A DNA stretch of 64,000 nt from Orenia metallireducens (GTDB taxonomy: Bacteria; Bacillota; Halanaerobiia; Halobacteroidales; Halobacteroidaceae), in NCBI RefSeq assembly GCF_001693735.1, contig NZ_LWDV01000006.1, positions 205,989-269,988 of the forward strand. The letters run 5' to 3'. Under the pieces are notes generated by a model. It worked only from the letters and a program-made list of their open reading frames with translations. It ran no database searches and was not told the origin of the DNA. The position numbers and the translations under genes are program-made. How positions within the stretch are numbered: position 1 is the stretch's first letter; every line of letters starts with the position of its first letter. Shown here one piece after another: positions 18,383-27,666 of this stretch.

Positions 18383-18646
18383 TCATTTTTGACCTTTTTC
18401 ATCATTTCTATTGATCAAAATCAAATTTCTCAGATAAATAAATGAGCCAGTAGCCTGCCCTAGAATAAAGACAGGATCTTTTTGATGAATAGCATAACTT
18501 AATAAAGTAAGACTACCTGCAATACTTAAGTACCAAAAAGTATTAGGAATCACACTCTTTTTAGCCTTCTCTGAAGCTATCCATTGCACAATAAACCTCA
18601 AAGAGAAAATGGCTTGTCCGATTAATCCTATCACTATCCACAACAT
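18383..18646 (-). CDS. Lipid-A-disaccharide synthase N-terminal domain (LAB_N) protein
   Basis: 87 residues with three membrane helices. The patterns IFSLRFIVQWIASEKAKKSVIP and FWYLSIAGSLTLLSYAIHQKDPVFILGQ are characteristic of the LAB_N domain, a short membrane unit often next to ArnC/ArnT genes. The ATG at 18646 shares its A with the TGA of the GT2 gene (TGATG), so they are coupled; a TTG one codon earlier is less likely. Role in the glycolipid pathway unknown, possibly carrier flipping or scaffolding (inference). Confidence 0.88.
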   Translation of the reverse strand: MLWIVIGLIGQAIFSLRFIVQWIASEKAKKSVIPNTFWYLSIAGSLTLLSYAIHQKDPVFILGQATGSFIYLRNLILINRNDEKGQK

Positions 18647-19371
18647 CAATTATCTTCTCCCTTAATGCGATAATTTATCTGCCTTTTCTGCATCCATCTT
18701 ACAGCTAAAGTATCCTTTAAACCAGCCCACAGGCGATTAGTGATCCCATATTTAGATTTACCCTCATATCTAGGATAATGATTGACTGGGATCTCTATTA
18801 CACTATAACCCTTCATCTTAGCTAAAGTAGGAAAGAAACGATGCATTCCTTCAAATAAATTATAATCTTTGACTACTTCACTTCTAAATAACTTTAAGGG
18901 GCATCCTGTATCAACTATCTTCTCATTAGTTAGCCAATTTCTAACCCCATTACCAACTTTAGAAGATATCTTCTTGATAACTGTATCCTCTCGGTCCACC
19001 CTTACCCCACAGACTAAATCATAATCTTCAATCTTAGTTAACAACTTTAAAATATCTACTGGATCAACCTGTAAATCAGCATCCAATGTAGCCACTAATC
19101 TTCCTTCAGCCTTATCAAAGGCTGCTGCAAAAGCCGCAGTCTGTCCATTATTCTCTGTAAAGTGATAGACTTTAACCTCTTCATACTCTTCTGCTAGATG
19201 ATCAAGCAACTCACTACTCCCATCAACACTTCCATCATCGATATATATAATCTCAAAGGATTCAACTACATTAGCTATTGCTTGTATAATCTTTTCAGTC
19301 AATGGTCTTAAATTACCATATTCATTATAGACTGGTGCAACTACTGATAAATCTACTTTATAATCCTTCAT
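18646..19371 (-). CDS. GT2 glycosyltransferase, polyprenyl-phosphate sugar synthase (DPM/ArnC-like)
   Basis: 241 residues. The GT-A fold N terminus SVVAPVYNEYGNL, IIYIDDGSVDGS and the metal-binding ATLDADLQVDP (DxD variant) are clear, with NRLWAGLKD and WMQKRQINYRIK near the end. There are no C-terminal membrane helices, unlike DPM3-type fusions. Likely puts a sugar on undecaprenyl phosphate for use by the ArnT-like enzyme two genes downstream. Its TGA stop overlaps the LAB_N start. Confidence 0.9.
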   Translation of the reverse strand: MKDYKVDLSVVAPVYNEYGNLRPLTEKIIQAIANVVESFEIIYIDDGSVDGSSELLDHLAEEYEEVKVYHFTENNGQTAAFAAAFDKAEGRLVATLDADLQVDPVDILKLLTKIEDYDLVCGVRVDREDTVIKKISSKVGNGVRNWLTNEKIVDTGCPLKLFRSEVVKDYNLFEGMHRFFPTLAKMKGYSVIEIPVNHYPRYEGKSKYGITNRLWAGLKDTLAVRWMQKRQINYRIKGEDN

Positions 19372-19396
19372 ACTCCATCCCCTTTTCTTATAAAAT

Positions 19397-20341
19397 CTAT
19401 TTATATATTCTTTTAAGCCATTGAATTTCCCTTTTTAATCCTTCTTTCAAATCTATCTTAGACTGATAGGCTAATTTCTTTCTAATCTTACTCTCATCTG
19501 CTTCAGTATGCTTAACATCACCTTTAGCTACTGCTTTATATTCACAGTTAGCTTTTTTACCGATTATATCTTCAATAATATCAATAGCCTGATTTAATGT
19601 AATCCGTTCCCCTGCTCCACCTACATTAAATATTTCACCTTCTAAATCACTTAAAGCTGCTAATATATTTGCTTCTACTATATCACCAACATAGGTAAAA
19701 TTGCGAGATTGTTCGCCATCACCAAAGATTCTTAACTTTTCACCTTGTAAAATAGCCTTAATAAAGATATGAAAAGCCATATCTGGTCTCTGCCTCTCTC
19801 CAAAAACAGTAAAGTACCTTAATGAGATTGTAGGAACACCAAAATTCTTCCAATATAAGTAACATAAGTTCTCTGCTGCCAACTTTGATACCCCATATGG
19901 AGATACTGGCTGTAAATAATTATTCTCTCTCATCGGTAATTGATCAGTATTACCATAAACTGATGATGACGATGCATAAATAAATTTCTTAATATTAGAC
20001 TCTTTAGCAGCCTCTAATAGTTGTTGGGTCAACCGTATATTACTATCAGTATAGATATCAAAATTACTTCCCCAACTAGCTCTCACACCAGCCTGAGCTG
20101 CCTGATGGTAGATATAGTCTACTCCCTTTAATAAATCTACCAAATCTAAATCCAATAGATTGGCTTCAATAAAGTTAAAGTTTTTATCTTTAATAATAGA
20201 TTCTAAGTTCTTCTCTTTTAATTTGCGGGAATAATAATCAGTAAAGCAGTCTACCCCTATTACCTTCTCTCCTCTTGTTAATAACTCTTCAGCTAAATTA
20301 GAACCAATAAAACCAGCTACTCCTGTTATTAAATGAGCCAT
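19397..20341 (-). CDS. NAD-dependent nucleotide-sugar epimerase (GalE/UDP-glucuronate 4-epimerase-like)
   Basis: 314-residue extended SDR protein. The Rossmann motif is TGVAGFIGSNLAEEL at residues 6-20, with VDCFTDYYS, the catalytic YGVSKLAAE (YxxxK) near residue 150, and LRYFTVFGERQRPDMA, typical of UDP-sugar 4-epimerases. First gene of the envelope glycosylation operon, presumably supplying the sugar nucleotide. AAAGAGGGGTG precedes the ATG. Exact sugar unknown. Confidence 0.9.
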   Translation of the reverse strand: MAHLITGVAGFIGSNLAEELLTRGEKVIGVDCFTDYYSRKLKEKNLESIIKDKNFNFIEANLLDLDLVDLLKGVDYIYHQAAQAGVRASWGSNFDIYTDSNIRLTQQLLEAAKESNIKKFIYASSSSVYGNTDQLPMRENNYLQPVSPYGVSKLAAENLCYLYWKNFGVPTISLRYFTVFGERQRPDMAFHIFIKAILQGEKLRIFGDGEQSRNFTYVGDIVEANILAALSDLEGEIFNVGGAGERITLNQAIDIIEDIIGKKANCEYKAVAKGDVKHTEADESKIRKKLAYQSKIDLKEGLKREIQWLKRIYK

Positions 20342-20468
20342 TATTATTACACCCCTCTTTTATATCACTAAATTATAGTAATTAAATCTAAGCTGTGATT
20401 GATATCTGTTAGTGAAGATATTGTATCAATCTTCCTATTAAGACAAGGTTAAAATTCAACTCTGCTAT

Positions 20469-21872
20469 TTATTTTTGTGGCAGATAAATAGTAAATATAC
20501 TTCCTTGATTAATCTCACTTTCAATCTCTATATTACCCTTATGAATCCTTACAATCCATTGACAGATTGATAGACCTAATCCACTCCCACCGCTAGCTCT
20601 AGAGCGGGATTTATCTACACGGTAAAACCTATCAAAAATATAAGCTTGATCTTCTTTAGAGATACCAATGCCAGTATCTTTAATCTCAATTCTAATCTGA
20701 TTACTCTGAGATTTGACCTTAATATCAATACTCCCCTTCGGAGGTGTATATTTAATAGCATTATCTAACAAATTTATTAATAGCTGAGTTAGCATACTCT
20801 GGTCACCATATAGCCTCAGACCTTGCTCAATCTCAAAATCTATATTGATATCTTTCTTTAATGCCAACTCCTCCATCTCTTCAATAACTATTTCAATCAA
20901 TTCTGTAAAATCTAAACTCTCTTTCTCTATAGGGTGTTGATTCATATCACTACGAGCCAGTAATAGTAGTTGACCTACTAAATGGCTCATATAATCAGTC
21001 TGCTTTTGAATGACCTTTAGTGCATGTCGGTACTCTTTAGCAGAGCGTTCTTCTTTCAAATTTTCTTCAGCATGGACTCTAATTATGGCAATAGGAGTTC
21101 TTAGCTCGTGGGAAGCATCACTAGTAAATCTCTTCTCTCTACTAAAGGCTTCTTCCAAACGATTCAATAAATCATTTAAAGTATCTATTAAACGTCCTGT
21201 TTCATCATCATCATTATTAGCAATTATTCTCTTTGAAAGATTACTATGACTTATAGCTTGCGCAGTCTTACTAATTTGATCAATAGGCTTTAATGCTTTA
21301 TAGGCTAAGAAATAACCACCACTACTAGCCAATAATAAAGTTAGTGGTATTGCTAATATTAAAATAGCTATCAACTTATTTAAGGTAGCCTCTTCACCAG
21401 CTAAGGAACGTGCCAATCTCAAATATCCTATAAATCCTTGCTTGTTTTTAGCTGCTAAGGTTACTACTACCCATTTTTGATCTTTTCTTCTACTCTCTAA
21501 TTCTATTAGAAAATCAGATTCAGCAGGCTTAATTATTTTAGGGGTTACTTTATCAATATCTTTTCCCATAAGCAGTTCTCCTGATTGATTATAAAAAGCA
21601 CTGGTAGTCCCTTTAAAAACAATCTCCTCCAACTCTTCCTCTAATTTAAGCAAATATGGTCCGCCATCTTCTTTCTGTTCTTTATTTACTTCTCTTAAAA
21701 CCTTCTCTGCCTGAATCTGTAGTTGCTTTCTTACTCTATCATGAATATAGCTCTCCATACTCCAATAGAGTGCTCCACTAAATAATATCAAGACTAAAAC
21801 TAAGATAATAATATACCAGAAAGTGAGTCTAACCTTAATTCTTGAGAAGAAATTCTTTAATTTATCTATCAT
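20469..21872 (-). CDS. Sensor histidine kinase (heavy-metal/envelope-stress CusS/PmrB type)
   Basis: 467 residues. Membrane helices lie near 15-37 and 165-187 around a roughly 125-residue sensor loop. A HAMP-like segment (ALKPIDQISKTAQAISHSNL) follows, then the phospho-acceptor H-box FTSDASHELRTPIAIIR, N-box LLDNAIKYT, and G-boxes DTGIGIS and GSGLGLSICQWIV. Overlaps the response regulator stop by 4 bp (ATGA), so the pair is co-translated. It lies 127 bp upstream of the glycosylation operon. That resembles PmrAB-arn arrangements, so envelope control is a reasonable guess. The ligand is not visible. Confidence 0.93.
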   Translation of the reverse strand: MIDKLKNFFSRIKVRLTFWYIIILVLVLILFSGALYWSMESYIHDRVRKQLQIQAEKVLREVNKEQKEDGGPYLLKLEEELEEIVFKGTTSAFYNQSGELLMGKDIDKVTPKIIKPAESDFLIELESRRKDQKWVVVTLAAKNKQGFIGYLRLARSLAGEEATLNKLIAILILAIPLTLLLASSGGYFLAYKALKPIDQISKTAQAISHSNLSKRIIANNDDDETGRLIDTLNDLLNRLEEAFSREKRFTSDASHELRTPIAIIRVHAEENLKEERSAKEYRHALKVIQKQTDYMSHLVGQLLLLARSDMNQHPIEKESLDFTELIEIVIEEMEELALKKDINIDFEIEQGLRLYGDQSMLTQLLINLLDNAIKYTPPKGSIDIKVKSQSNQIRIEIKDTGIGISKEDQAYIFDRFYRVDKSRSRASGGSGLGLSICQWIVRIHKGNIEIESEINQGSIFTIYLPQK

Positions 21873-22546
21873 TTCTCTACCACTTTCAACCTATAGCCTC
21901 TTCCTCTAACAGTCTCTATTAATTTTCTATCAAAGCCTTTATCTATCTTTTTGCGAAGGTAACGAATATATACATCTACAATATTAGAGCTACTACCATA
22001 TCTATAATCCCAAACATGCTCTTCAATCTGAGTTCTACTTAAGACTTGTCCACGATTTCTGATTAGATACTCTAAAACCGAATACTCTTTAACTGTCAAC
22101 TCTATATCTTTACCTGCTCTGCTCACCTTATGGGTAATAGTATCTAAAAGTAGGTCATCTACCTTCAATACATTATTGCTCTCCTCTAACCTCCTTCTAA
22201 ATAAAGCTCTAATTCTAGCCCTTAATTCAGCAAAAGCAAAGGGCTTAGTTAAATAATCATCTGCACCTAAATCTAATCCCATTACCTTATCCTCTGTCGA
22301 ATCCTTAGCTGTAAGAATTAACACAGAAACTTTACTCCCTTGGTCTCTTAATTCTCTTAAGACTTCTGCCCCACTTTTAATAGGTAACATTAAATCTAAA
22401 ATAATTAAATCATAGTCTATTACAGTAGCTAAACCTATTGCTTCTTCTCCATTACTTGCTACATCAACTGCATAGCCATCTTCTTTTAAACCTTTTTGTA
22501 AAACTTCTGCTAAATGATATTCATCTTCTACTATTAAAAGCCTCAC
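21869..22546 (-). CDS. OmpR-family response regulator
   Basis: 225 residues. The receiver domain has acidic pocket residues in LLIVEDE, phospho-acceptor Asp in DLIILDLMLP, Thr in LILTAKD and Lys in YLTKPF. The winged-helix domain has ELTVKEYSVLEYLIRNRG and the recognition helix region SSNIVDVYIRYLRKKID. GTG 22546 was chosen because GGAGAGG lies 8 bases before it and the receiver fold begins directly after; the upstream ATG adds 19 unrelated residues. Co-transcribed with the kinase. Confidence 0.93.
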   Translation of the reverse strand: MRLLIVEDEYHLAEVLQKGLKEDGYAVDVASNGEEAIGLATVIDYDLIILDLMLPIKSGAEVLRELRDQGSKVSVLILTAKDSTEDKVMGLDLGADDYLTKPFAFAELRARIRALFRRRLEESNNVLKVDDLLLDTITHKVSRAGKDIELTVKEYSVLEYLIRNRGQVLSRTQIEEHVWDYRYGSSSNIVDVYIRYLRKKIDKGFDRKLIETVRGRGYRLKVVEK

Positions 22547-22947
22547 CTTTATTGCCTCTCCTTTCTTTAGTTTGTTAATTTGGAATAAGCTCAAAAATAA
22601 CAAAGTTTATGCTATATCTAACTTAATTATATCTGCTATTTTACTCTTCTCATACTATTCTCTTTAATAAATCAACTTTCCTACATATTCTATATTAAAA
22701 GGATTAAATGAAAATTAAAAAAAGATTAAAATATTTTAATCTAAAACATTAATTTTTTCAGAATGGTATGAAATAAAATTAAAGAAGACTAAATTAAAGC
22801 AATTCCAAAATAAGAAAACTCTACTAAAAACAATTTTAAAAAAATAACATCCAGATATATTCTAAATGTTATAACTAAACATTTATTAATTTTAATTTTA
22901 GTAACCATAAAAAACTAGATTAAGATTCATAATTATCGGCTAATCGT
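22547..22947. other. Intergenic region, nothing recognised
   Basis: About 400 bp of very AT-rich DNA upstream of the response regulator. It should contain that operon's promoter, but I could not fix one. No ORF with a ribosome site and no repeat-family end is seen. Confidence 0.4.
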
Positions 22948-22984
22948 AAAATAACCTGCAAAATTGAACTTTGCAGGTTATTTT
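22948..22984 (-). terminator. Terminator after the barrel-like protein gene
   Basis: Stem AAATAACCTGCAAA/TTTGCAGGTTATTT, near-perfect and T-rich on both sides, directly after the stop at 22987 on the minus strand. Confidence 0.9.
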
Positions 22985-22986
22985 AT

Positions 22987-24228
22987 TTACTCTACTTTAT
23001 AAAACTTATAGGTAACTAACTGCTCTAACTGAGCTGGTCCTTGTCGATCTTTCTCCCACTCTTTTATATCCTCCCAGCTTTCAAAGGAAGTATGGGGGCT
23101 GACTAAAGACTCTAACCTTAAATACCATGGGTCTTCTTCTATAACTACAATAGTATTATCTCCATCTGTATTCCCCCAATGGGACAGTCTATGTTCATAG
23201 AAATTCCTTCCCTGCCCATTCTGCCAATATGTAATTATCCGTTTAGCTTCAATCTCTCCTACTAAAACTGCACCATCAGGTGCTTTTTCTTTAATACTTC
23301 CGATTCTACCCTCTAATAAAGGAAGGTGATTTACAAATCCCTCTGGTGAACGAGTATAATCAAAACGGACTCTTCCTAAAAACTCTGTTACTTTCGAGAA
23401 ATTAAAGGTAACCATAACTCCTGTTCTAATATCTCTCTCATCAAACTTTTCATCTAGCAGATTTTCATATAAAGCTCCCACTTTATACCCTTTCCAATCT
23501 AATCCTAAATAAACACTATAACCTGAACCACTTCTGCCTAACTGATATGGTCTCCCCTCTCTTTTAACTGGACCTCCAGGATGTCTAAGGGGTAAATCTC
23601 CAGCTCTAGCTTCAAAATCTACCATTCCAAATCTATCACGATAGAAGAGATAATTCTCTATTAAATTGCTTCCGTTCCGTTCTCCAAATCCCCAATTTAT
23701 ACCTGTTACATGATATCCTAAACCATATTTACTACTATAATCTAAGGTAAGCATTTGACCATTGTAGCCAGTTTCAACATCCTTATAACGTAAATCCTCA
23801 GTTCCTGGTACTTGGTCAAAGGTAGATATTAAATCTGGATTTGGAAATCTTAAGTACCTTATATTACCTACCTTTAAGCTTCCACTTAAAGTACCTAACT
23901 CCCCATAGTGATAACCATAGCCCTCTATGTATAACTCATCAAAATTAGGGTCGAAACCTTCAATTGTATCAAGCTCTTTATTAGACCTTAAGATTGAATT
24001 TACCCTTATCCCAGGAGCCAAATCTATATTAGATTTTAATTGTAAATTTCTTAATTTAAAATGGTCATTCCAAAAATGAGCACCTACACTTAAATCCCAC
24101 TGACCATTAAATCTACCTATATAAGGAAACCACCAATCACTTTCCGCCTCTTCTGCAGCTCCAATTGAACTTGCTAATATTATATTAAAAATTAAGATTA
24201 AAAGAATATAACTTATTAATTTCTTCAA
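22987..24228 (-). CDS. Secreted, probable outer-membrane beta-barrel protein
   Basis: 413 residues with a signal peptide (KKLISYILLILIFNIILASSIGA, cleavage near AEEAE). The body is rich in aromatic and Gly residues in alternating strands (LSVGAHFWNDHFKLRNLQL, VLVGEIEAKRIITYW, GYKVGALYENLLDEKFDERDIRTGVMVTFNF). This suggests a porin-like barrel, which fits a diderm. No named family recognised. Start is TTG with GGAG 8 bases upstream. Followed by a strong terminator; transcribed alone or after the DUF362 gene. Confidence 0.65.
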   Translation of the reverse strand: MKKLISYILLILIFNIILASSIGAAEEAESDWWFPYIGRFNGQWDLSVGAHFWNDHFKLRNLQLKSNIDLAPGIRVNSILRSNKELDTIEGFDPNFDELYIEGYGYHYGELGTLSGSLKVGNIRYLRFPNPDLISTFDQVPGTEDLRYKDVETGYNGQMLTLDYSSKYGLGYHVTGINWGFGERNGSNLIENYLFYRDRFGMVDFEARAGDLPLRHPGGPVKREGRPYQLGRSGSGYSVYLGLDWKGYKVGALYENLLDEKFDERDIRTGVMVTFNFSKVTEFLGRVRFDYTRSPEGFVNHLPLLEGRIGSIKEKAPDGAVLVGEIEAKRIITYWQNGQGRNFYEHRLSHWGNTDGDNTIVVIEEDPWYLRLESLVSPHTSFESWEDIKEWEKDRQGPAQLEQLVTYKFYKVE

Positions 24229-24308
24229 TATAACTTCTCCTTTCCTACCTTGAACACCAAATTAATTTCTTACTTGTATTAGTCTTTGGAAAAACTTATC
24301 TATCTTAA

Positions 24309-25460
24309 TCATTTTCCAAATAATATCCTTCCTAAAAATGGTCGATGGATATCAACAGCCTCTTTAGGACATAGCTCCTGGCAACAGAAACATCTAATAC
24401 ACTTATCCAAATCTGCTTCTACACAATTACCAGTCTTAGTGATTATCTTTGGTGGACAGCTCTGAATACAAACACCACATTGTACACATTTATTCTCTTT
24501 GAATATAGGCTTAGGTCGCAAAGAAGAAGTTACCCACTTGGCAATTGGTGCAGGTAACCGCATTCTCAATAATTCAGCAGAGTTATCGATAGTTGGTGCA
24601 ACAAAGGAGTACTCCTCTACTTCTTCACCTAGGATTTCAATATCCTCTAATTGGTAAACAAGTCCTCTCTTTTTAGCAACTTTAATAGTAGGTATTGATA
24701 ATGGATCTACTTTAGCTATCTTAGCCATGACTACATCTAATACACAAGGATTAGGACTGATTAATATAGTATTTAGTTTGATTGCTTCTCCCCCTGTAGG
24801 ACCTTCGCCCTCCATACCTATAATTCCATCCATAATCGTCAAATTAGGTTTAGTAACCAAGGCTATATCCATTAAAGCATTGGCAAAGTCATTAATTTCC
24901 TGCATCTTCATATGGTACTCTGCCTTTAATAACCCAGGAACAGCTCCAAACATATTCTTAACACCACCAGTCATCTTGGTCAGCCCATGGCTTTTAAATT
25001 TAGGTAAGTTGATTATCACATCAGCATCACTGATAAATCTACCTAAGGTTATATTCTTTAATACCTCACCTCCAGTAAAAGAGCTTGGAATCTCATCAAA
25101 ATTCCAATTTAAATCTGCACCAGCCTTCTTAGCCACTTCTTCCATCCCAGTCTTACGATAAACTCTCCTCATCATCGATTCATTAAAAGGGCCACCAGGG
25201 CTATCTCCAATAATAGCCTTTGCTCCAAGCTCCTGTACCAGCTCTGCTACCGCTTGAACTATAGCTGGATGAGTTGTAGCACACTCTTCTGCTTTTTTTG
25301 CTATAATTAAATTAGCTTTTAGAAGTACCTGCTGATTAGGCTTAACAAAAGCCTCTAGTCCACCCCAAGGCTCCAATCCTCTTCTTATATTCTCCTTTAT
25401 TAACTGAACATCATAATCATCACACTTTAATAACATTACACGATTATCTCTAAAGGCCAT
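24309..25460 (-). CDS. DUF362 protein with C-terminal 2x[4Fe-4S] ferredoxin domain
   Basis: 383 residues. The DUF362 body spans about 1-300 (VKPNQQVLLKANLI, TTHPAIVQAVAELV, GDSPGG, LPKFKSHGLTKMTGGVKNMFG). A ferredoxin module follows, with CVQCGVCIQSCPP and CIRCFCCQELCPKEA, each holding four cluster ligands. Proteins of this type are common in anaerobes and probably bind or transfer electrons; the reaction is unknown. GGAGAGAG precedes the ATG. Confidence 0.9.
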   Translation of the reverse strand: MAFRDNRVMLLKCDDYDVQLIKENIRRGLEPWGGLEAFVKPNQQVLLKANLIIAKKAEECATTHPAIVQAVAELVQELGAKAIIGDSPGGPFNESMMRRVYRKTGMEEVAKKAGADLNWNFDEIPSSFTGGEVLKNITLGRFISDADVIINLPKFKSHGLTKMTGGVKNMFGAVPGLLKAEYHMKMQEINDFANALMDIALVTKPNLTIMDGIIGMEGEGPTGGEAIKLNTILISPNPCVLDVVMAKIAKVDPLSIPTIKVAKKRGLVYQLEDIEILGEEVEEYSFVAPTIDNSAELLRMRLPAPIAKWVTSSLRPKPIFKENKCVQCGVCIQSCPPKIITKTGNCVEADLDKCIRCFCCQELCPKEAVDIHRPFLGRILFGK

Positions 25461-25561
25461 TATAATCTCTCTCCTTTGCTATAAGATATATCTATAATTT
25501 CTAGTATTAGATTTAAAATTCCTTTAAATATGTAAATAGAGATAATAAAATACTATATAAT

Positions 25562-25603
25562 AAAATATCTCAACATCTTTAATTAAAGATGTTGAGATAT
25601 TTT
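25562..25603 (-). terminator. Perfect 42-bp palindrome, bidirectional terminator
   Basis: AAAATATCTCAACATCTTT and its exact complement around AATT. It lies about 130 bp past the stop of the C45-like gene on the minus strand and upstream of the DUF362 gene. T-runs flank both sides. Confidence 0.8.
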
Positions 25604-25729
25604 AAGATTGATTAAATTTTATTGCATACTTAAAGAAAATAAGTAGACTTCTTGTAAAATAGAAGAAGTTTGAGCAAGTATAGCTCCCCTGCCTGTTGTA
25701 ATATCTTCTATTTCCATCACTAAGGGGAT

Positions 25730-27523
25730 TTAATCTATATATTTATCTACTTGAGAAGATAGCTCTTCTTCTAAAGTTCCTACTGCAAACTTCTGAATTA
25801 AATTAATACATTTACTGGCATACTCAGATGCCTTTTCCTTATTATTCAATTTAAAATATCCTTCAGCAAGATAACTATATATCTTAACTTTATAAGCTGA
25901 ATAATCACTGGCTAAATCTAAAGCCTGATTTAAAGACTTAATCCCTTGGCTAATTTGACCTAGATAAACTAATATCCTACCTTTCATAATATAAAGTAGA
26001 CTAAAATCACGATACCTTTGTAAATTAAAATCTATAGCTTCCAATAACTGATTCTCATCAACAATATCTTTATTCTCTTTCCAAACTTTAAATAAGAGGT
26101 CTAGTTCAACAAGGGAAATATCATTCTTTGTAATATCTATCTTCTGCAATAAATTTTGATATTGCTTATTTTGATAAATCTTTAAAAGCTGATTATATTT
26201 ATGCCCTAAACTTTGAGCTAACTCTCTTATCTGCTTATCCTCTTCTCTGTAGAGTTCTATATCAGCAAAACTCCAACCATATTTATAAAAGGGAGCAAAG
26301 GCTGAATATCCTTTAGCATTAGCAAAGTATCCTTCTCTTTTTGTTAAATCCATAATAATTGTCTGCAATGTACTATATTTATTAGCAGTAAAGGTAAGCA
26401 TACTAAAATCTAAGTTATCCTTATATTTGTAAAAATCGATATCTGCTAAGATATTTATAATATCATTAATCTTCTCTACATTATTATCTCTTAAATTCCC
26501 TTCAATATTCTCATATCTACCTATATTATTGGGATGCTCAGCTACAGATACCTCCATATATTTATGGCGCATCTCTTGATTTAAAAAGAAGTTTGTTGTT
26601 AAAAGACTATCTCTTTGATTAAGAGGACTCTTTCTAAGCTCACTTCCAAAAAGATCATAAATTACTCCATTATCCTCTTTAGCACTTCCTACTATCATCT
26701 CCCAACCAAGATCTGAGTTATAATCCTCTAGTCTCCCCTCTACTTCTTTAAGATTAGTAGAATTCTCTAATATTCTCCTAGTCTTATATAGAATAGGTAT
26801 CTCATCTGATTTATTTACTTCTGCAGTTTTAACCGCATTTAAAGTAACCCCCAACCCTTCTTGGTTCATCCCAGTAATTACTCCTAATACCCCTACAATG
26901 CCAAAACTCTTAAAATTACCATTATTTACAGGATTAAAATCTATTACAATGGGATAATCAGCTAAAAAATCAGGAGAAATATCAAAATTTCTAGCCATTA
27001 TTAACCGATCACCCAACCTTTTTAAGAAAGTAGAACATCCAAAACCAAATAATTCTGGAGCCAAGGCTGAAAACAATGCTTCTCCATAAGTTATTCCTGC
27101 CCCAAGGGCCAATCCCTGTAGCTCTCTTCTATACTCTTTAGGAATTCGATTCTGCATAAACTTTAACTTTAAATCTAAATATGTATTACCAAAGGGTCTA
27201 ATATACCATGAAGTATTTGAAATAAACTCCTCTTTATAATCATTTAATTTCTGATAAATACTATGTATCTCTTCTCTCATTAACACCCCATACTGTAATC
27301 CCATTTCAAAGTTACTTCCTGATAACTTTAAATAGGGTACACCATAATTATATCTAAGTTCACCTTTGCCAAATACTCTCCTATTTTTATCTATTATAAT
27401 AGGCTTTAAGTCATTACTTTGATTATACTCCTGTAATGAATTGTTATTTATCCTAAATAAAATTATAATTAAAAATAATATTAAAGTTATAAAAACTTTA
27501 TGATTAAATATTCTCGCCTTCAT
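25730..27523 (-). CDS. Exported C45 (acyl-CoA:6-APA acyltransferase-like) Ntn-hydrolase with TPR tail
   Basis: 597 residues. An N-terminal signal/anchor helix (VFITLILFLIIILF) is followed by the C45 core: YLKLSGSNFEMGLQYGVLM, GLALGAGITYGEALF, then FGFGCSTFLKR, whose Cys is the expected autoproteolytic nucleophile, and MARNFDISPDF. The C-terminal region (about 470-590) has TPR-like helices (FSLLYIMKGRILVYLGQ, AYKVKIYSYLAEGYFKLN). Family members hydrolyse or form amide bonds; the substrate here is unknown. The extracytoplasmic location plus TPR tail is unusual. GGAGGG precedes the ATG. Confidence 0.83.
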   Translation of the reverse strand: MKARIFNHKVFITLILFLIIILFRINNNSLQEYNQSNDLKPIIIDKNRRVFGKGELRYNYGVPYLKLSGSNFEMGLQYGVLMREEIHSIYQKLNDYKEEFISNTSWYIRPFGNTYLDLKLKFMQNRIPKEYRRELQGLALGAGITYGEALFSALAPELFGFGCSTFLKRLGDRLIMARNFDISPDFLADYPIVIDFNPVNNGNFKSFGIVGVLGVITGMNQEGLGVTLNAVKTAEVNKSDEIPILYKTRRILENSTNLKEVEGRLEDYNSDLGWEMIVGSAKEDNGVIYDLFGSELRKSPLNQRDSLLTTNFFLNQEMRHKYMEVSVAEHPNNIGRYENIEGNLRDNNVEKINDIINILADIDFYKYKDNLDFSMLTFTANKYSTLQTIIMDLTKREGYFANAKGYSAFAPFYKYGWSFADIELYREEDKQIRELAQSLGHKYNQLLKIYQNKQYQNLLQKIDITKNDISLVELDLLFKVWKENKDIVDENQLLEAIDFNLQRYRDFSLLYIMKGRILVYLGQISQGIKSLNQALDLASDYSAYKVKIYSYLAEGYFKLNNKEKASEYASKCINLIQKFAVGTLEEELSSQVDKYID

Positions 27524-27632
27524 TTCCTTCCCTCCTGTTCATTACATCAAGATAATAATATTAGTGTAAGTTAATTACATTAATATTATAAAAATTTCTC
27601 AAGAATATAATCTTTAAGGAAAGAATAAAAAA

Positions 27633-27660
27633 AGAGTACTATGAAAAATCATAGTACTCT
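27633..27660 (-). terminator. Terminator after pgpA
   Basis: Stem AGAGTACTATGA/TCATAGTACTCT followed by TTTTTTATTC on the minus strand, 7 bp past the pgpA stop. Confidence 0.92.
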
Positions 27661-27666
27661 CACATC

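Noticed and set aside
20469..22546. Assigning the two-component pair as PhoP-PhoR because of nearby phosphate genes
   Set aside because: The kinase lacks a PAS domain and looks like the CusS/PmrB group; the phosphate genes are over 14 kb away on either side.
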